The notes: generated by a model from the letters alone, not told the origin. A stretch of DNA of 64,000 nt from Candidatus Pantoea soli (GCF_007833795.1 NZ_CP032702.1:2232001-2296000); one strand, 5' to 3'; counted from the first letter of the stretch, positions 18,096 to 26,869 are shown. Translations and numbers: made by a program.

Positions 18096-18723
18096 TTAAC
18101 GATACTGTTAGCATCCTTATGCGATAGTTAAGCTTTCAAAATCATTCTGCCTGTTTTTCGAACCATATTTCTCAGAAATCAACTGAGGTTATTCTGATAA
18201 ATGCGCATTTCAGGTGAAAAATATTCTTATTAAACGGCGCTTCGCGTATTTTAGTCAGACGATTCCTAAGGCGATTAAGCCAGTGAATTGGTTGATTAAA
18301 TGCTCAAAGGGCTGTTTTTAAACAGAAAAAATTTCACAACGATTTTTCTTGTCTAAATCCCTTTTTTCCGGCATTGTCAACGCTCGCTGAAACGTCACAC
18401 TTTCGCGAAACAAATGTTTTTAAGATTTGTCCTATCAGATTTGTCTGTGACTTGCGCGATAGTGACATGGCTCTCAAAAACAGAGTGATTTGCATACTTA
18501 AAACAAATTCCTGGCGATTCCCACTGTCGCCGGGTAAAGAGTGACGTGTAAGTAACACAAAAAACTTCGCAGAACGGGTCAGGGACGAGTCATGATGGCG
18601 TACGGATACAATTCGCCAGGCTGCCGAGCAGAATAAAAAAGTGTCTTTGGAAATCTCTCTCGTACCGCAAACGCGTATTCATCGTTGATTTAAACGGATA
18701 ACAAATTGGTGAGGGTCGCTATA
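18096..18723 (+). promoter_or_regulatory. Long AT-rich rcsA upstream region with RcsAB-like box
   Basis: 628 bp without a credible gene, much richer in A/T than its neighbours. GAAAAATATTCTTA at 18216-18229 resembles the RcsAB box TAAGAATATTCCTA (11 of 14 positions), in line with the known RcsAB autoregulation of rcsA in E. coli, though it lies farther upstream of the start codon. AT-richness also suits H-NS silencing, which is inference. A leftward 74-codon open frame here is not supported. Confidence 0.5.
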
Positions 18724-19359
18724 ATGCCAACGATTATTATGGATTCATGTAACTACACACGCCTGGGTTTGTCAGACTATATGTCTGCAAAAGGAGTCAA
18801 AAAGAAAAATATTACCTCCGTGTCGGATATCGAGCAATTGCAGCAGCGCTGTGAGCAATTGAAACCGGGCGTAGTATTTATTAATGAAGAGTGCTTCATT
18901 CATGAATCCGATTCCAGCGATCGCATTCGTTCCATTATTATGCAGCATCCCGATACGCTATTTTTCATCTTTATGGCGATTTCGAATATCCATTTTGAGG
19001 AATACCTCTACGTTCGTAAAAACCTGATTATTACGTCAAAATCGATAAAAACTTCGACTCTGGACTCGCTGCTGGGGACCTACCTGCAAAAGAAACTCAA
19101 CGCGTCCCCGCGTATTTCTGCCGGACTGGATATTCACCCGCTGACATTAAGTCAGACTGAATCAAACATGCTGAAAATGTGGATGTCAGGGCATGATACC
19201 ATTCAGATCTCTGACAAGATGCAAATTAAAGCCAAAACCGTTTCGTCTCACAAAGGCAATATTAAACGTAAGATCAAAACCCATAATAAACAGGTTATTT
19301 ATCATGTGGTGCGTCTGACGGATAACGTGACCTCCGGCATTTATGTCAACGTGCGATAA
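18724..19359 (+). CDS. rcsA: Transcriptional activator of capsule synthesis RcsA
   Basis: 211 residues from ATG 18724, with GAGGG upstream. RcsA is the unstable partner of RcsB that activates exopolysaccharide genes and represses flagella. The N-terminal receiver-like region lacks a phosphorylation pocket. The C-terminal LuxR-type HTH (about 145-205) reads [17 protein letters not shown] and [16 protein letters not shown]. It lies between fliR and dsrB as in E. coli and ends in a strong terminator. Confidence 0.95.
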   Translation: MPTIIMDSCNYTRLGLSDYMSAKGVKKKNITSVSDIEQLQQRCEQLKPGVVFINEECFIHESDSSDRIRSIIMQHPDTLFFIFMAISNIHFEEYLYVRKNLIITSKSIKTSTLDSLLGTYLQKKLNASPRISAGLDIHPLTLSQTESNMLKMWMSGHDTIQISDKMQIKAKTVSSHKGNIKRKIKTHNKQVIYHVVRLTDNVTSGIYVNVR

Positions 19360-19390
19360 TTTCACGTTTCACTGATTGGCATTGCCTGCA

Positions 19391-19423
19391 GGGGCCAGCA
19401 TCGCGCTGGCCCCTGTTGTTTTT
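19391..19423 (+). terminator. rcsA terminator
   Basis: Stem GGGGCCAGC / GCTGGCCCC (19391-19399 with 19405-19413) followed by TGTTGTTTTT. It is about 30 bp after the rcsA stop. Confidence 0.88.
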
Positions 19424-19457
19424 GCGCGTTTTGCGAGCGCGATCCCACTTCCCTGCC

Positions 19458-19484
19458 TAAGTGTTTACGCCTCGCTGCCGATGC
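19458..19484 (+). promoter_or_regulatory. Sigma-28 (FliA) promoter for the chemoreceptor
   Basis: TAAGTGTT-N11-GCCGATGC, compared with the FliA consensus TAAAGTTT-N11-GCCGATAA. Spacing is exact and most positions match. It is 38 bp upstream of the chemoreceptor ATG, fitting class 3 flagellar regulation. Confidence 0.7.
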
Positions 19485-19521
19485 TTGTTTTCAGAACACC
19501 TACCACTATGAGAGCAAGGAA

Positions 19522-21225
19522 ATGAAAACAGCATCGATTGAGGGGCAACATAAGCTCAGCATCTGGCAGAACCTGCGCCTGATGCCTCTGTTCAGCATGA
19601 TCTTCGGTGGCATTCTGCTGCTTTTTGCCCTGTGCATTGGACTCGCCAGCTACTTTCTGATTCAAAGCAATCACTCCCTGAATGACGCGACCGACGAAAT
19701 CCAGGTACGCATGGGCATTTCAAACAGCTCAAACCACCTGCGCACGGCACGTCTGAACGTACTGCAATCGGGAGCCGCCGCGCGTATTGGCGAAATGGAT
19801 GGCTACCGTGCCGATCTGGCGCGCAGCCAGCTGCGCATTCAGCAGGCGCGCGACGGATTTAATCTGTATATGAACCGCAAGGTAAAAACGCCCGCAGACC
19901 TGGCGCTGGACGCGCCGCTGACTGCCAGCTTCAATCAGTACGTTGATAAAGGGCTGAAGCCGATGATTGAATCGGCCAAACAGGGCAGTTTTGAAGGCAT
20001 TGTGGCGCAGGAAACGGATGTGACGCGTAAGCTCGACGACGCCTACAACGACGTGCTGCTGAAGGCGATTAAGATCCGTACCGAACGGGCGGAAGCCATT
20101 AACGCCGGCGCGGCGCATCAGGCCCGCTTAGGCTTTATCGCGATGGCGGTGGCTTTTGTCGCGGCGCTGGTGCTGGTTGCGCTGACCTTTATCTTCCTGC
20201 GCCGGGTGGTGATTCAGCCGCTGCGCGAATCGGTGTCCCGCATTGAGCGCATCGCGCAGGGCGACCTCACGGCGCCTGATCAGGCGTGCGGGCGCAGTGA
20301 GATTGGCAGCCTGCTGCATAACCTGCAGCTGATGCAGGCCGCGCTGGTGCGCACCGTTGGTACTGTGCGTGAAGGTGCCGTCGCCATTTATCAGGGTTCC
20401 AGCGAAATTACCGCCGGCAATACCGATCTCTCCTCGCGGACAGAAGAGCAGGCGTCAGCGCTGGAGCAGACCGCTGCCAGTATGGAACAGCTGACTGCGA
20501 CCGTGAAGCAGAATGCGGAAAACGCGCATCACGCCAGTCAGCTGGCGGCCGACGCCTCCGGGAAAGCACACAGCGGCGGTGAGCTGGTCAGTGGCGTGGT
20601 GCAAACCATGAATAACATTTCCGGCAGCTCGAAAAAGATTGCGGAGATCACCAACGTCATTAACAGCATCGCCTTCCAGACCAACATTCTGGCGCTGAAC
20701 GCCGCGGTTGAAGCGGCGCGCGCCGGTGAACAGGGACGCGGTTTTGCCGTGGTGGCAAGCGAAGTGCGTAATCTGGCCCAGCGCAGTGCACAGGCGGCAA
20801 AAGAGATTGATTCACTGATTGCGGAATCAGTGGCGCTGATCAATAACGGTTCGCAGCAGGTGGGTGCCGCTGGTGCCACCATGGGGGAAATTGTCGAGGC
20901 CGTGCGCCGCGTAACCGATATCATGGCGGAGATCGCTGCCGCGTCCGATGAGCAGAGCCGGGGGATTCAGCAGGTGAGCCTGGCGGTCACCGAGATGGAC
21001 AATGTCACGCAGCAGAACGCCTCGCTGGTGGAAGAAGCCTCTTCGGCAGCCGCTTCGCTGGAAGATCAGGCAGGCAGGCTGACCCAGGCCGTGGCGGCCT
21101 TCCGGCTGAATGACAGTGCGCCGCTGCGCACATCGGCCGCGCCGCAGACGGTGAGCAAAGCATCCGCTTTAGCCCCGCGCCCGGCGTTAGCCACATCGGG
21201 TAATGACAACTGGGAAACTTTTTAA
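19522..21225 (+). CDS. Methyl-accepting chemotaxis protein (Tar/Tsr type)
   Basis: 567 residues. TM1 at about 27-48, a periplasmic four-helix ligand domain with LRTARLNVL (Arg positions like those that bind amino acids in Tar/Tsr), TM2 at about 201-225 and HAMP at 226-280. The cytoplasmic hairpin has methylation-region helices (EEQASALEQTAASMEQL) and the canonical tip around residues 383-410 (IAFQTNILALNAAVEAARAG). The C-terminus ends in the pentapeptide NWETF that tethers CheR and CheB, so this is a major high-abundance type receptor. A sigma-28 promoter lies upstream. The ligand cannot be named from sequence alone. Confidence 0.95.
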   Translation: MKTASIEGQHKLSIWQNLRLMPLFSMIFGGILLLFALCIGLASYFLIQSNHSLNDATDEIQVRMGISNSSNHLRTARLNVLQSGAAARIGEMDGYRADLARSQLRIQQARDGFNLYMNRKVKTPADLALDAPLTASFNQYVDKGLKPMIESAKQGSFEGIVAQETDVTRKLDDAYNDVLLKAIKIRTERAEAINAGAAHQARLGFIAMAVAFVAALVLVALTFIFLRRVVIQPLRESVSRIERIAQGDLTAPDQACGRSEIGSLLHNLQLMQAALVRTVGTVREGAVAIYQGSSEITAGNTDLSSRTEEQASALEQTAASMEQLTATVKQNAENAHHASQLAADASGKAHSGGELVSGVVQTMNNISGSSKKIAEITNVINSIAFQTNILALNAAVEAARAGEQGRGFAVVASEVRNLAQRSAQAAKEIDSLIAESVALINNGSQQVGAAGATMGEIVEAVRRVTDIMAEIAAASDEQSRGIQQVSLAVTEMDNVTQQNASLVEEASSAAASLEDQAGRLTQAVAAFRLNDSAPLRTSAAPQTVSKASALAPRPALATSGNDNWETF

Positions 21226-21387
21226 GCGCCGCGCCCGCTGCCCGGACATGGGCTGAACAACGGTGCCGGAACGGCAGGCACAGCTGCCTGTTGATACCCG
21301 GCGCACGCCAGTTGCGGGCCGCCGCTATACGAGGTGATGGCCCGCGCTTGACGGCACGGCGAGCCGGATCAACGCGCCGGGCAGAGG

Positions 21388-21582
21388 CTATTCGTCGCGA
21401 TAAGGCTCAACAAATACCCCTTCGGCATGGTCGCTTTCATTAAAGAACCAGATGCCGAGGGGATAATCCTCCAGCGCGACCAGATACATCGTACCTTCGT
21501 TAAAGCCTTCTACGGCCAGCACCGTTCCCACACGGCGCGGGCCGCCGTCGGTTTTCACCGTAACGCGATCGTTCACCTTCAT
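21388..21582 (-). CDS. dsrB: DsrB family protein
   Basis: 64 residues from ATG 21582 with GGAGAGAAATCA upstream. It follows E. coli DsrB closely ([26 protein letters not shown]...[10 protein letters not shown]). The exact role is unknown; in E. coli it lies by rcsA and dsrA and is reported as sigma-S and H-NS influenced. Small, soluble, SH3-like composition. Confidence 0.95.
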   Translation of the reverse strand: MKVNDRVTVKTDGGPRRVGTVLAVEGFNEGTMYLVALEDYPLGIWFFNESDHAEGVFVEPYRDE

Positions 21583-21649
21583 TGATTTCTCTCCGGAAAA
21601 AGTCCTGCGCACAGTGTAACGGAAGATACCCGTCGCTGCCCGATCGCGA

Positions 21650-21808
21650 TCAACGTCGGGCGATTACCCACACGGCGTGAATAATGCCCGGAATGTAACC
21701 CAGCAGCGTCAGTAAAATGTTCAGCCAGAACGCACCGCCGAAACCAACCTGCAGAAAAACCCCCAGCGGTGGCAGTAAAATCGCCACAATAATGCGGATA
21801 ATATCCAT
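21650..21808 (-). CDS. yqaE: YqaE/Pmp3 family small membrane protein
   Basis: 52 residues ([20 protein letters not shown]...). The two hydrophobic helices and family motifs [14 protein letters not shown] and [15 protein letters not shown] are complete. Pmp3-family proteins sit in the inner membrane and are linked to cation and osmotic stress. Too short for ordinary ORF cut-offs. The location next to dsrB differs from E. coli yqaE, so this may be a paralogue. Confidence 0.88.
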   Translation of the reverse strand: MDIIRIIVAILLPPLGVFLQVGFGGAFWLNILLTLLGYIPGIIHAVWVIARR

Positions 21809-21957
21809 ACTAACTCCCTGATATTCATCATTATCAACCAGAACTAAGCATAGCTGCTTTCCGTGCGGATGCTGCCCGCCTGACGTAAAGATGTGTCAAA
21901 GCCGGGCTTTTCACTTTCTTAACACTTCACAGAGAGATTTCTGACGCCGCGACGCCG

Positions 21958-22040
21958 TACACTGCCAGCACTGCACCAACCCCAAAGGGGCAGTCAACCT
22001 AAAAGTAACAAGGATTTTTGCCCGCGCAGCGCGGGCTTTT
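21958..22040 (+). ncRNA. Candidate small RNA with strong terminator
   Basis: A -10-like element TACACT (21958-21963), of sigma-S-tolerant type, is followed by about 70 nt with a small hairpin (CCCC AAA GGGG, 21980-21990) and an A-rich single-stranded stretch. A textbook terminator follows (GCCCGCGCAGCGCGGGC then eight Ts, ending near 22040). No open frame fits between promoter and terminator, and no upstream gene on this strand needs the terminator, as the preceding genes run leftward. It does not match the sRNAs I can recall. The alternative is a leader or terminator for a missed short transcript. Confidence 0.4.
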
Positions 22041-22083
22041 TTTTGCCTGCTGTCCCCTGCCTCCCCCACTTTTCACCACCGTC

Positions 22084-22089
22084 TATACT
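22084..22089 (+). promoter_or_regulatory. Possible sigma-S -10 of yodD
   Basis: TCTATACTT contains CTATACT, the extended -10 preferred by RpoS holoenzyme, 34 bp before the yodD start. YodD is known in E. coli as a stress-induced small protein. Confidence 0.45.
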
Positions 22090-22122
22090 TGCAGAGAACC
22101 CATCCGCCTCCGGGAGGCCACG

Positions 22123-22356
22123 ATGACGACGGCAAAAGAGTACAGCGAAAATGTTCAGCGCGAAGTGAGCATCGACGTCGACGCGCTGCTGGACGCGATC
22201 CAGCGCAAAACCTCAGGGGAAGTTAAAGAGTTTATGGATGCGGAAGATGCACACCGGGTGCACGTTAACGGCCGGGCGTTCGATTCTTACACCGAACTCG
22301 CCGAGGCGTTTGAAATGGACATCCGCGACTTTACGATCGCGGAAGTCAACCGGTGA
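22123..22356 (+). CDS. yodD: Stress-induced protein YodD
   Basis: 77 residues from ATG 22123 with CGGGAGG upstream. It follows E. coli YodD (MKTAKEYSDTAKREVSVDVDALL...FSVSEVNR) at both ends: MTTAKEYSENVQREVSIDVDALL and FTIAEVNR. Small, acidic, soluble. Its 3' end lies 10 bp from the 3' end of dsrA on the other strand. Confidence 0.93.
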   Translation: MTTAKEYSENVQREVSIDVDALLDAIQRKTSGEVKEFMDAEDAHRVHVNGRAFDSYTELAEAFEMDIRDFTIAEVNR

Positions 22357-22366
22357 AATCGATTAC

Positions 22367-22437
22367 AAAAAAATACCCGGCGTGATGGCCGGGTAAAATA
22401 AAACAGTGAATTCGTTACACCAGGATATTCCTGACAC
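22367..22437 (-). ncRNA. dsrA: DsrA regulatory small RNA
   Basis: The minus strand carries UCCUGGUGUAACGAAUU (complement of 22409-22425), identical to the rpoS-pairing segment of E. coli DsrA as I recall it. It is preceded by TTGTCT-N16-TACTCT (-35 at 22471-22466, -10 at 22449-22444) placing the start near 22437. It ends in stem TACCCGGC / GCCGGGTA (22374-22395) with seven Us. DsrA opens the rpoS leader with Hfq and, in E. coli, pairs with hns through the next segment. Here that segment (CACUGUUUUAUUUU) is different and the middle stem-loop is missing, giving about 71 nt instead of 87. It lies between yodD and yedP, near dsrB and rcsA as expected. Confidence 0.85.
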
Positions 22438-22714
22438 CCGGTCAGAGTACGCTTTCGCCACATTAAGACAAGTCTCATTTCTGCACGCTAACCGAACAAA
22501 TCTGCATAATCATGCGTGACTGTTACCGAAAACATCGCGTCGCGGCTGATAAAACCCCTGCGCAAGGCAGGCAACATGCAGCGCGCCTGACCGTTTTTTT
22601 AAGAATTATCCTGGATATCAGCAGCCCGCCGCGCCCGCCGGAGTGCGATCGCGATAACGTTATTATACTGATATCACATCGTTTTTAAGGATGCCTTTGG
22701 GCTTGAGGAGTGTG

Positions 22715-23512
22715 ATGATGATCCCGCTTGATTCTTCCCTGCTGGTCGTCACCGATCTTGATGGTTCACTGCTGGACCATCATGACTATAACTGGGATGC
22801 CGCCAGCGAGTGGCTGGCACGCCTTAAACAACATCAGATTCCGCTGGTCATTTGCTCCAGCAAGACCGCTGCTGAAATCGTTCCGCTGCAGAAAAAACTG
22901 GGTATCAGCGGTGCCCCCTTTATTGCCGAAAACGGGGCCTGCGTCTCGCCTGACGGCGACTATCCGCTTGCCGATGAACCGGGCGAGGCCTACCGCGCAC
23001 TGTGCCAGACGCTGCAAGAACTGCAGGCCGACTTCCGCTTTGAGGGCTTTCATCAGTTCAGCGATGCCGACGTTGCGCGCTTTACCGGCCTGACGCTGAC
23101 TGAAGCCAGTCAGAGCCGCCGGCGCGATGCCTCCGAAGTGGTGCTGTGGCGCGATGAGGAAGCGCGGCTTGATGACTTCCGCGCGGCGCTGGCGGCCCAT
23201 CAGCTGGCGCTGACGCAGGGCGGTCGCTTCTGGCACGTGATGCCGGCTGGCAGCGGCAAAGGGGTGGCCCTGCAGCAGATCCAGCAGCACATGGCGCAGC
23301 ACGGCGGCAGGCGCACCACCATTGGCCTGGGCGATGGTCCGAATGACGCGCCCATGCTGGAGCAGGTTGATTATGCCGTGGTGATCAAAGGCTTCAGCAA
23401 AACGCCGGTTGTCCTGCAGCGCACCGATACTGCCCATGTCTATTACACCACGCACACTGGCCCTGAGGGCTGGCGTGAAGGCCTTGATTACTTTCTTGCC
23501 CAATCCGCTTAA
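22715..23512 (+). CDS. yedP: Mannosyl/glucosyl-3-phosphoglycerate phosphatase (YedP), HAD family
   Basis: 265 residues from ATG 22715 (22718 is equally possible; GAGGAG lies at 22705-22710). HAD motif I is VVTDLDGSLLD with nucleophile Asp, motif II SSKTAAEI, and motif IV GLGDGPNDAPML. The family removes phosphate from mannosyl- or glucosyl-3-phosphoglycerate. The next gene, 26 bp downstream, is a matching glycosyltransferase, so the likely product is glucosylglycerate, a compatible solute. E. coli has yedP without this partner. Confidence 0.88.
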   Translation: MMIPLDSSLLVVTDLDGSLLDHHDYNWDAASEWLARLKQHQIPLVICSSKTAAEIVPLQKKLGISGAPFIAENGACVSPDGDYPLADEPGEAYRALCQTLQELQADFRFEGFHQFSDADVARFTGLTLTEASQSRRRDASEVVLWRDEEARLDDFRAALAAHQLALTQGGRFWHVMPAGSGKGVALQQIQQHMAQHGGRRTTIGLGDGPNDAPMLEQVDYAVVIKGFSKTPVVLQRTDTAHVYYTTHTGPEGWREGLDYFLAQSA

Positions 23513-23538
23513 CGGCAACCGATCAGAAGGATGAGACG

Positions 23539-24759
23539 ATGAGTGATTTTTACCAGAACGGCGTCATTACTAACTTTCATAATCTCACCCACCGCAGCGT
23601 GGAATCGCTGGAAAAAGAGATGGTCCGTTTTGCCCGCAAGCGCAAAATGGGGCTGATTCTGCCTTCGCTGTTCTCTGAACTGGAAGGCCCGGCGCTGGAT
23701 AATATCGTCAATGAACTGGCGAAAGTGCCTTACCTGGAAGAGATCGTCATTGGCCTCGATCGCGCCGATCGCGATCAGTTTCTGTTCGCCCGCGACTTTT
23801 TCTCGCGCCTGCCGCAGCGGCACCGCATTCTGTGGAACGATGGTCCGCGCCTGAAAGCGCTGGATGCGGAGCTGGATAAAGAGGGCTTGTCCCCGAGCCA
23901 GCCGGGCAAAGGGCGCAACGTGTGGTTCTGTACCGGCTATACGCTGGCATCAGATCGCAGCCAGTGCGTCGCGCTGCACGACTGCGATATCGTCACCTAT
24001 GAACGCGGTATGCTGGCGCGCCTGCTCTATCCGCTGGCGAACCCGGCGTTCCAGTATGAGTTCTGCAAAGGCTTTTATGCCCGCGTGGCGGACGGCAAGC
24101 TCAATGGCCGCGTCGGGCGTCTGCTGGTCGGGCCGCTGCTGCGCTCGCTGCAAAAAGTGTACGGTCATTCCGAATATCTGGATTATCTCACCAGCTTCCG
24201 CTATCCGCTCTCCGGCGAGTTTGCCATGCGCACCCACGTGCTCAACGGCATCAAAATTCCCGGCGACTGGGGGCTGGAAATTGGCGTGCTGTCGGAGATC
24301 TACCGTAACTACACCACCCGGCAAACCTGTCAGGTGGAGATCGCTGACAACTACGATCACAAACACCAGCCGCTGGCCGAGGATGACGGCACCGGCGGCC
24401 TGAAACGCATGAGTAATGACATTGTGCAGTCGCTGCTGCGTAAGCTGGCCACCATGGGGGTGCCGCTTACCAGTGACTCGTTCCGCGTGCTGAAAGCCAC
24501 CTACTATCGCAATGCGCTGGACATGATGGAGATTTACAACCACGAGGCCACCATGAACGGGCTGAAGTTCGATCAGCACATTGAGGAGGCCGCCGTGGAG
24601 ATGTTTACCCAGGCGATTCTGGATGCCGGCCAGTCATTTATTGAACGGCCAAATGAAAAACCCTTTATCCCCAGCTGGAGCCGCGTGCAGTCCGCTTTTC
24701 CGGATATCCTGCAGCGCATTTATCAGGCGGTGGAAGAGGACAACGACGGCAAGGTTTAA
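23539..24759 (+). CDS. Glucosyl-3-phosphoglycerate synthase-like glycosyltransferase (GT81 type)
   Basis: 406 residues. GT-A fold features: an N-terminal nucleotide-binding region (LPSLFSELEGPALDNIV, EIVIGLDRADRDQF), a DxD metal site Asp148-Cys-Asp150 (ALHDCDIVTY) and a later acceptor region (SGEFAMRTHVLNGIKIPGDWGLEIGVL). This pattern is known from GpgS-type enzymes that join an NDP-sugar to 3-phosphoglycerate. Coupled to yedP just upstream, it should supply the phosphatase substrate. The sugar donor (GDP-mannose or NDP-glucose) is not proven by sequence. Its 3' end overlaps the convergent cyclase gene by 4 bp. Confidence 0.82.
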   Translation: MSDFYQNGVITNFHNLTHRSVESLEKEMVRFARKRKMGLILPSLFSELEGPALDNIVNELAKVPYLEEIVIGLDRADRDQFLFARDFFSRLPQRHRILWNDGPRLKALDAELDKEGLSPSQPGKGRNVWFCTGYTLASDRSQCVALHDCDIVTYERGMLARLLYPLANPAFQYEFCKGFYARVADGKLNGRVGRLLVGPLLRSLQKVYGHSEYLDYLTSFRYPLSGEFAMRTHVLNGIKIPGDWGLEIGVLSEIYRNYTTRQTCQVEIADNYDHKHQPLAEDDGTGGLKRMSNDIVQSLLRKLATMGVPLTSDSFRVLKATYYRNALDMMEIYNHEATMNGLKFDQHIEEAAVEMFTQAILDAGQSFIERPNEKPFIPSWSRVQSAFPDILQRIYQAVEEDNDGKV

Positions 24760-26399
24760 TCCGCAGCGCACACCTGATTGCGGCCGCCGCTTTTCGCCTG
24801 ATACAGGCGGCGGTCCGCCACCGCCTGCAGGCTTTCCGCATGGTAATCCCCCTGCTCTTCACTGCTGCTGACGCCTGCGGAGAGCGTCACGCTGAAGGTC
24901 GTGCTGGCATTCACGAGGATGGTTTTGGCTGCCAGCCGGGCACGGATACGCTCCGCAACCTGAACCGCCTCTGCCAGCGTGGTTTCCGGCAGTACAATAC
25001 AGAACTCCTCGCCGCCAATGCGGCCCGCCACATCATAGCGGCGCAGCGTATGACCTATCACGGCCGCCACCCGCATCAGCGCCTGATCGCCCGCGTGGTG
25101 TCCCCAGGTGTCGTTCACTTTCTTGAAATGATCCACATCCAGCTGTATCACGGCGATCGGCTGCTGCTGCTGCTGACAGCGCGCGGCCAGCGCCACAAAC
25201 TGCTCAAAAAAAGCGCTGCGATTCAGCAGCCGCGTCAGGCCATCGTAGTTAGCCCGCCATGCCAGCCGGGCGGAGAGATCGTCCATCCGGCGCACCAGAC
25301 GGAACATGACCTGATGCGCCACGACCAGCAGCAGGATAAACAGCCCCCAGCTGCCCAGCACAAACAGGGCGACACGCCCCAGCTCCTGAGACAGCCCCTG
25401 AGGCAAACTCTGAATATTCACCAGACAGGCATCGACGTTTTTCAGTTTGCTCCAGCTGGCAAACCGGGTACCGAGCCGCAGCACGCCGGCAGGCTGCTGG
25501 CGTATCTGCTGTGCCAGCTGTGCCTGCTGCGCCGGTGTCAGCACCGGGTCATCCGGTGCCGTCAGCCCGGTGACCGGCTGTTGACGGCGATCCAGCAGCA
25601 GTAAACTGCCCTGCGGCAGGTTCTGGCGGGCGTGCATCAGCAGCGCTCTGATGCGGGCCTGAGTGAAGTCCATCGCCAGCACGCCGTACCAGTAGCCTTC
25701 GCTGATAACCGGAGAACTCACCGTCAGCATCAGCCCTTCGCCGAAACCGCCCTGATAGGCTTGCGTCCAGCGCTGCCGGGCGTGCTGCGGATTCGCCGGA
25801 TTCTGATCGCGAAAATAGGGGCGGCGGATCATGGTGGCATAGCTCTGTTCCAGCGCCTGCGCGCTCTGCGGCGGACGCGAGCTGATAAAAAATCCGGCCC
25901 GGGAGAGATACCAGAAGCGCGAATGGAAATCCTGCGTTTCATCGCCAAACTGCATAATAAAGCTGAACTCCAGCGCAGCCCGCAGCTCCTGCTCCAGCCG
26001 GGCGTCATCGCGCGCCAGCAGCGGATCGCGTGCCAGCCAGCTATCGCCTACGCCGTTCACCGGCATACTGCGTGCGTTGGGCAGCTGCAGTTGCCACACC
26101 GGTTGCTGGCGCAGTTGCTGCATGCGCTGCAACGCAGCCCGACCGTAGTCGGCATCCAGCGGATGCGTCAGCGCATAGCTCAGCATCTTCTGGTAGTAAT
26201 TCAGTTCATCCATGCTCTCCTGAAACTGGCTGTCCAGGGTTTGCTGTACCGCAGCAAGCTGCGCCTGCTGTCGGGTTGCATAGCTATTTTTGAGCTCCAG
26301 CGCTTCATGCGCGGTCAGAAATGCCGAGAACAGAAACACCGCAAGAAAGCAGAGATGAACGCGCAAATAAGGGTTAATGCGGCGGTGCGGGATAGGCAT
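24756..26399 (-). CDS. dgcQ: CHASE7-type diguanylate cyclase (YedQ/DgcQ-like)
   Basis: About 547 residues from ATG 26399; an in-frame TTG at 26423 is an alternative. TM1 at about 15-35, a large periplasmic sensor domain (CHASE7-like), and TM2 at about 340-365. A C-terminal GGDEF domain follows with GRIGGEEFCIVLPE (residues 462-466 GGEEF), preceded five residues earlier by RRYD, the RxxD inhibitory site. It should make c-di-GMP and be product-inhibited. The genomic slot (yedP-yedQ-yodC) matches E. coli dgcQ, which influences cellulose production. Confidence 0.85.
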   Translation of the reverse strand: MPIPHRRINPYLRVHLCFLAVFLFSAFLTAHEALELKNSYATRQQAQLAAVQQTLDSQFQESMDELNYYQKMLSYALTHPLDADYGRAALQRMQQLRQQPVWQLQLPNARSMPVNGVGDSWLARDPLLARDDARLEQELRAALEFSFIMQFGDETQDFHSRFWYLSRAGFFISSRPPQSAQALEQSYATMIRRPYFRDQNPANPQHARQRWTQAYQGGFGEGLMLTVSSPVISEGYWYGVLAMDFTQARIRALLMHARQNLPQGSLLLLDRRQQPVTGLTAPDDPVLTPAQQAQLAQQIRQQPAGVLRLGTRFASWSKLKNVDACLVNIQSLPQGLSQELGRVALFVLGSWGLFILLLVVAHQVMFRLVRRMDDLSARLAWRANYDGLTRLLNRSAFFEQFVALAARCQQQQQPIAVIQLDVDHFKKVNDTWGHHAGDQALMRVAAVIGHTLRRYDVAGRIGGEEFCIVLPETTLAEAVQVAERIRARLAAKTILVNASTTFSVTLSAGVSSSEEQGDYHAESLQAVADRRLYQAKSGGRNQVCAAD

Positions 26400-26531
26400 C
26401 GGCAGCCAGGCTCCGGAAAGCAATGAATGCGGAAAGTGTAGCCAGCCGGTGAATGCACGTACAGCAGAACGAAACGGGAAAAGCAGGAAAAACCTGAAGG
26501 GCAGCGGGACGGCGGCACCGTCCCGACGCGT

Positions 26532-26711
26532 TTAGCTGGCCAGTTGATGCGCGGTCGACACGTGACTGAGCTCGTCACTATGGAACGCCTCACGGCGCAC
26601 GCTGTAGCCATCATACCAACGACACTCTACCATTCCGCTGGCATAGCCGGTCACCACCATAGTGGGTCCGCCCTCTTTGTGCTGAACTTCGTCACTGATC
26701 GCAAAGGTCAT
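26532..26711 (-). CDS. yodC: YodC family protein
   Basis: 59 residues (MTFAISDEVQHKEGGPTMVV...). It follows E. coli YodC nearly residue by residue (VTGYxSGMVECRWYDGY.V+REAFHxxEL). GGGAGGG precedes the start. Function unknown; the protein is small and soluble with a KTSC/DUF2158-like core. Confidence 0.93.
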   Translation of the reverse strand: MTFAISDEVQHKEGGPTMVVTGYASGMVECRWYDGYSVRREAFHSDELSHVSTAHQLAS

Positions 26712-26841
26712 ACCGCGCCCTCCCTTTTAACCGTTGAATGAACAGATCAAGGTATAGCAGCTGCGCCGGGTTTGTGCCTATAGGATAATGTTATTACTGT
26801 GACAAATTCGGAATAAGTAGTTAAAAATGTCGTAAATAAAA

Positions 26842-26869
26842 AAAGCCGATAAAAATTATTATCGGCTTT
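26842..26869 (-). terminator. Terminator of the leftward yedI group
   Basis: 11-bp stem AAAGCCGATAA / TTATCGGCTTT with a 6-base loop. Read leftward it is followed by a T run (As at 26838-26844). It lies 26 bp past the 44-aa gene. Confidence 0.85.

Noticed and set aside
18334..18558. 74-codon leftward open frame upstream of rcsA
   Set aside because: AT-rich regulatory region, no ribosome site, no recognisable protein pattern.
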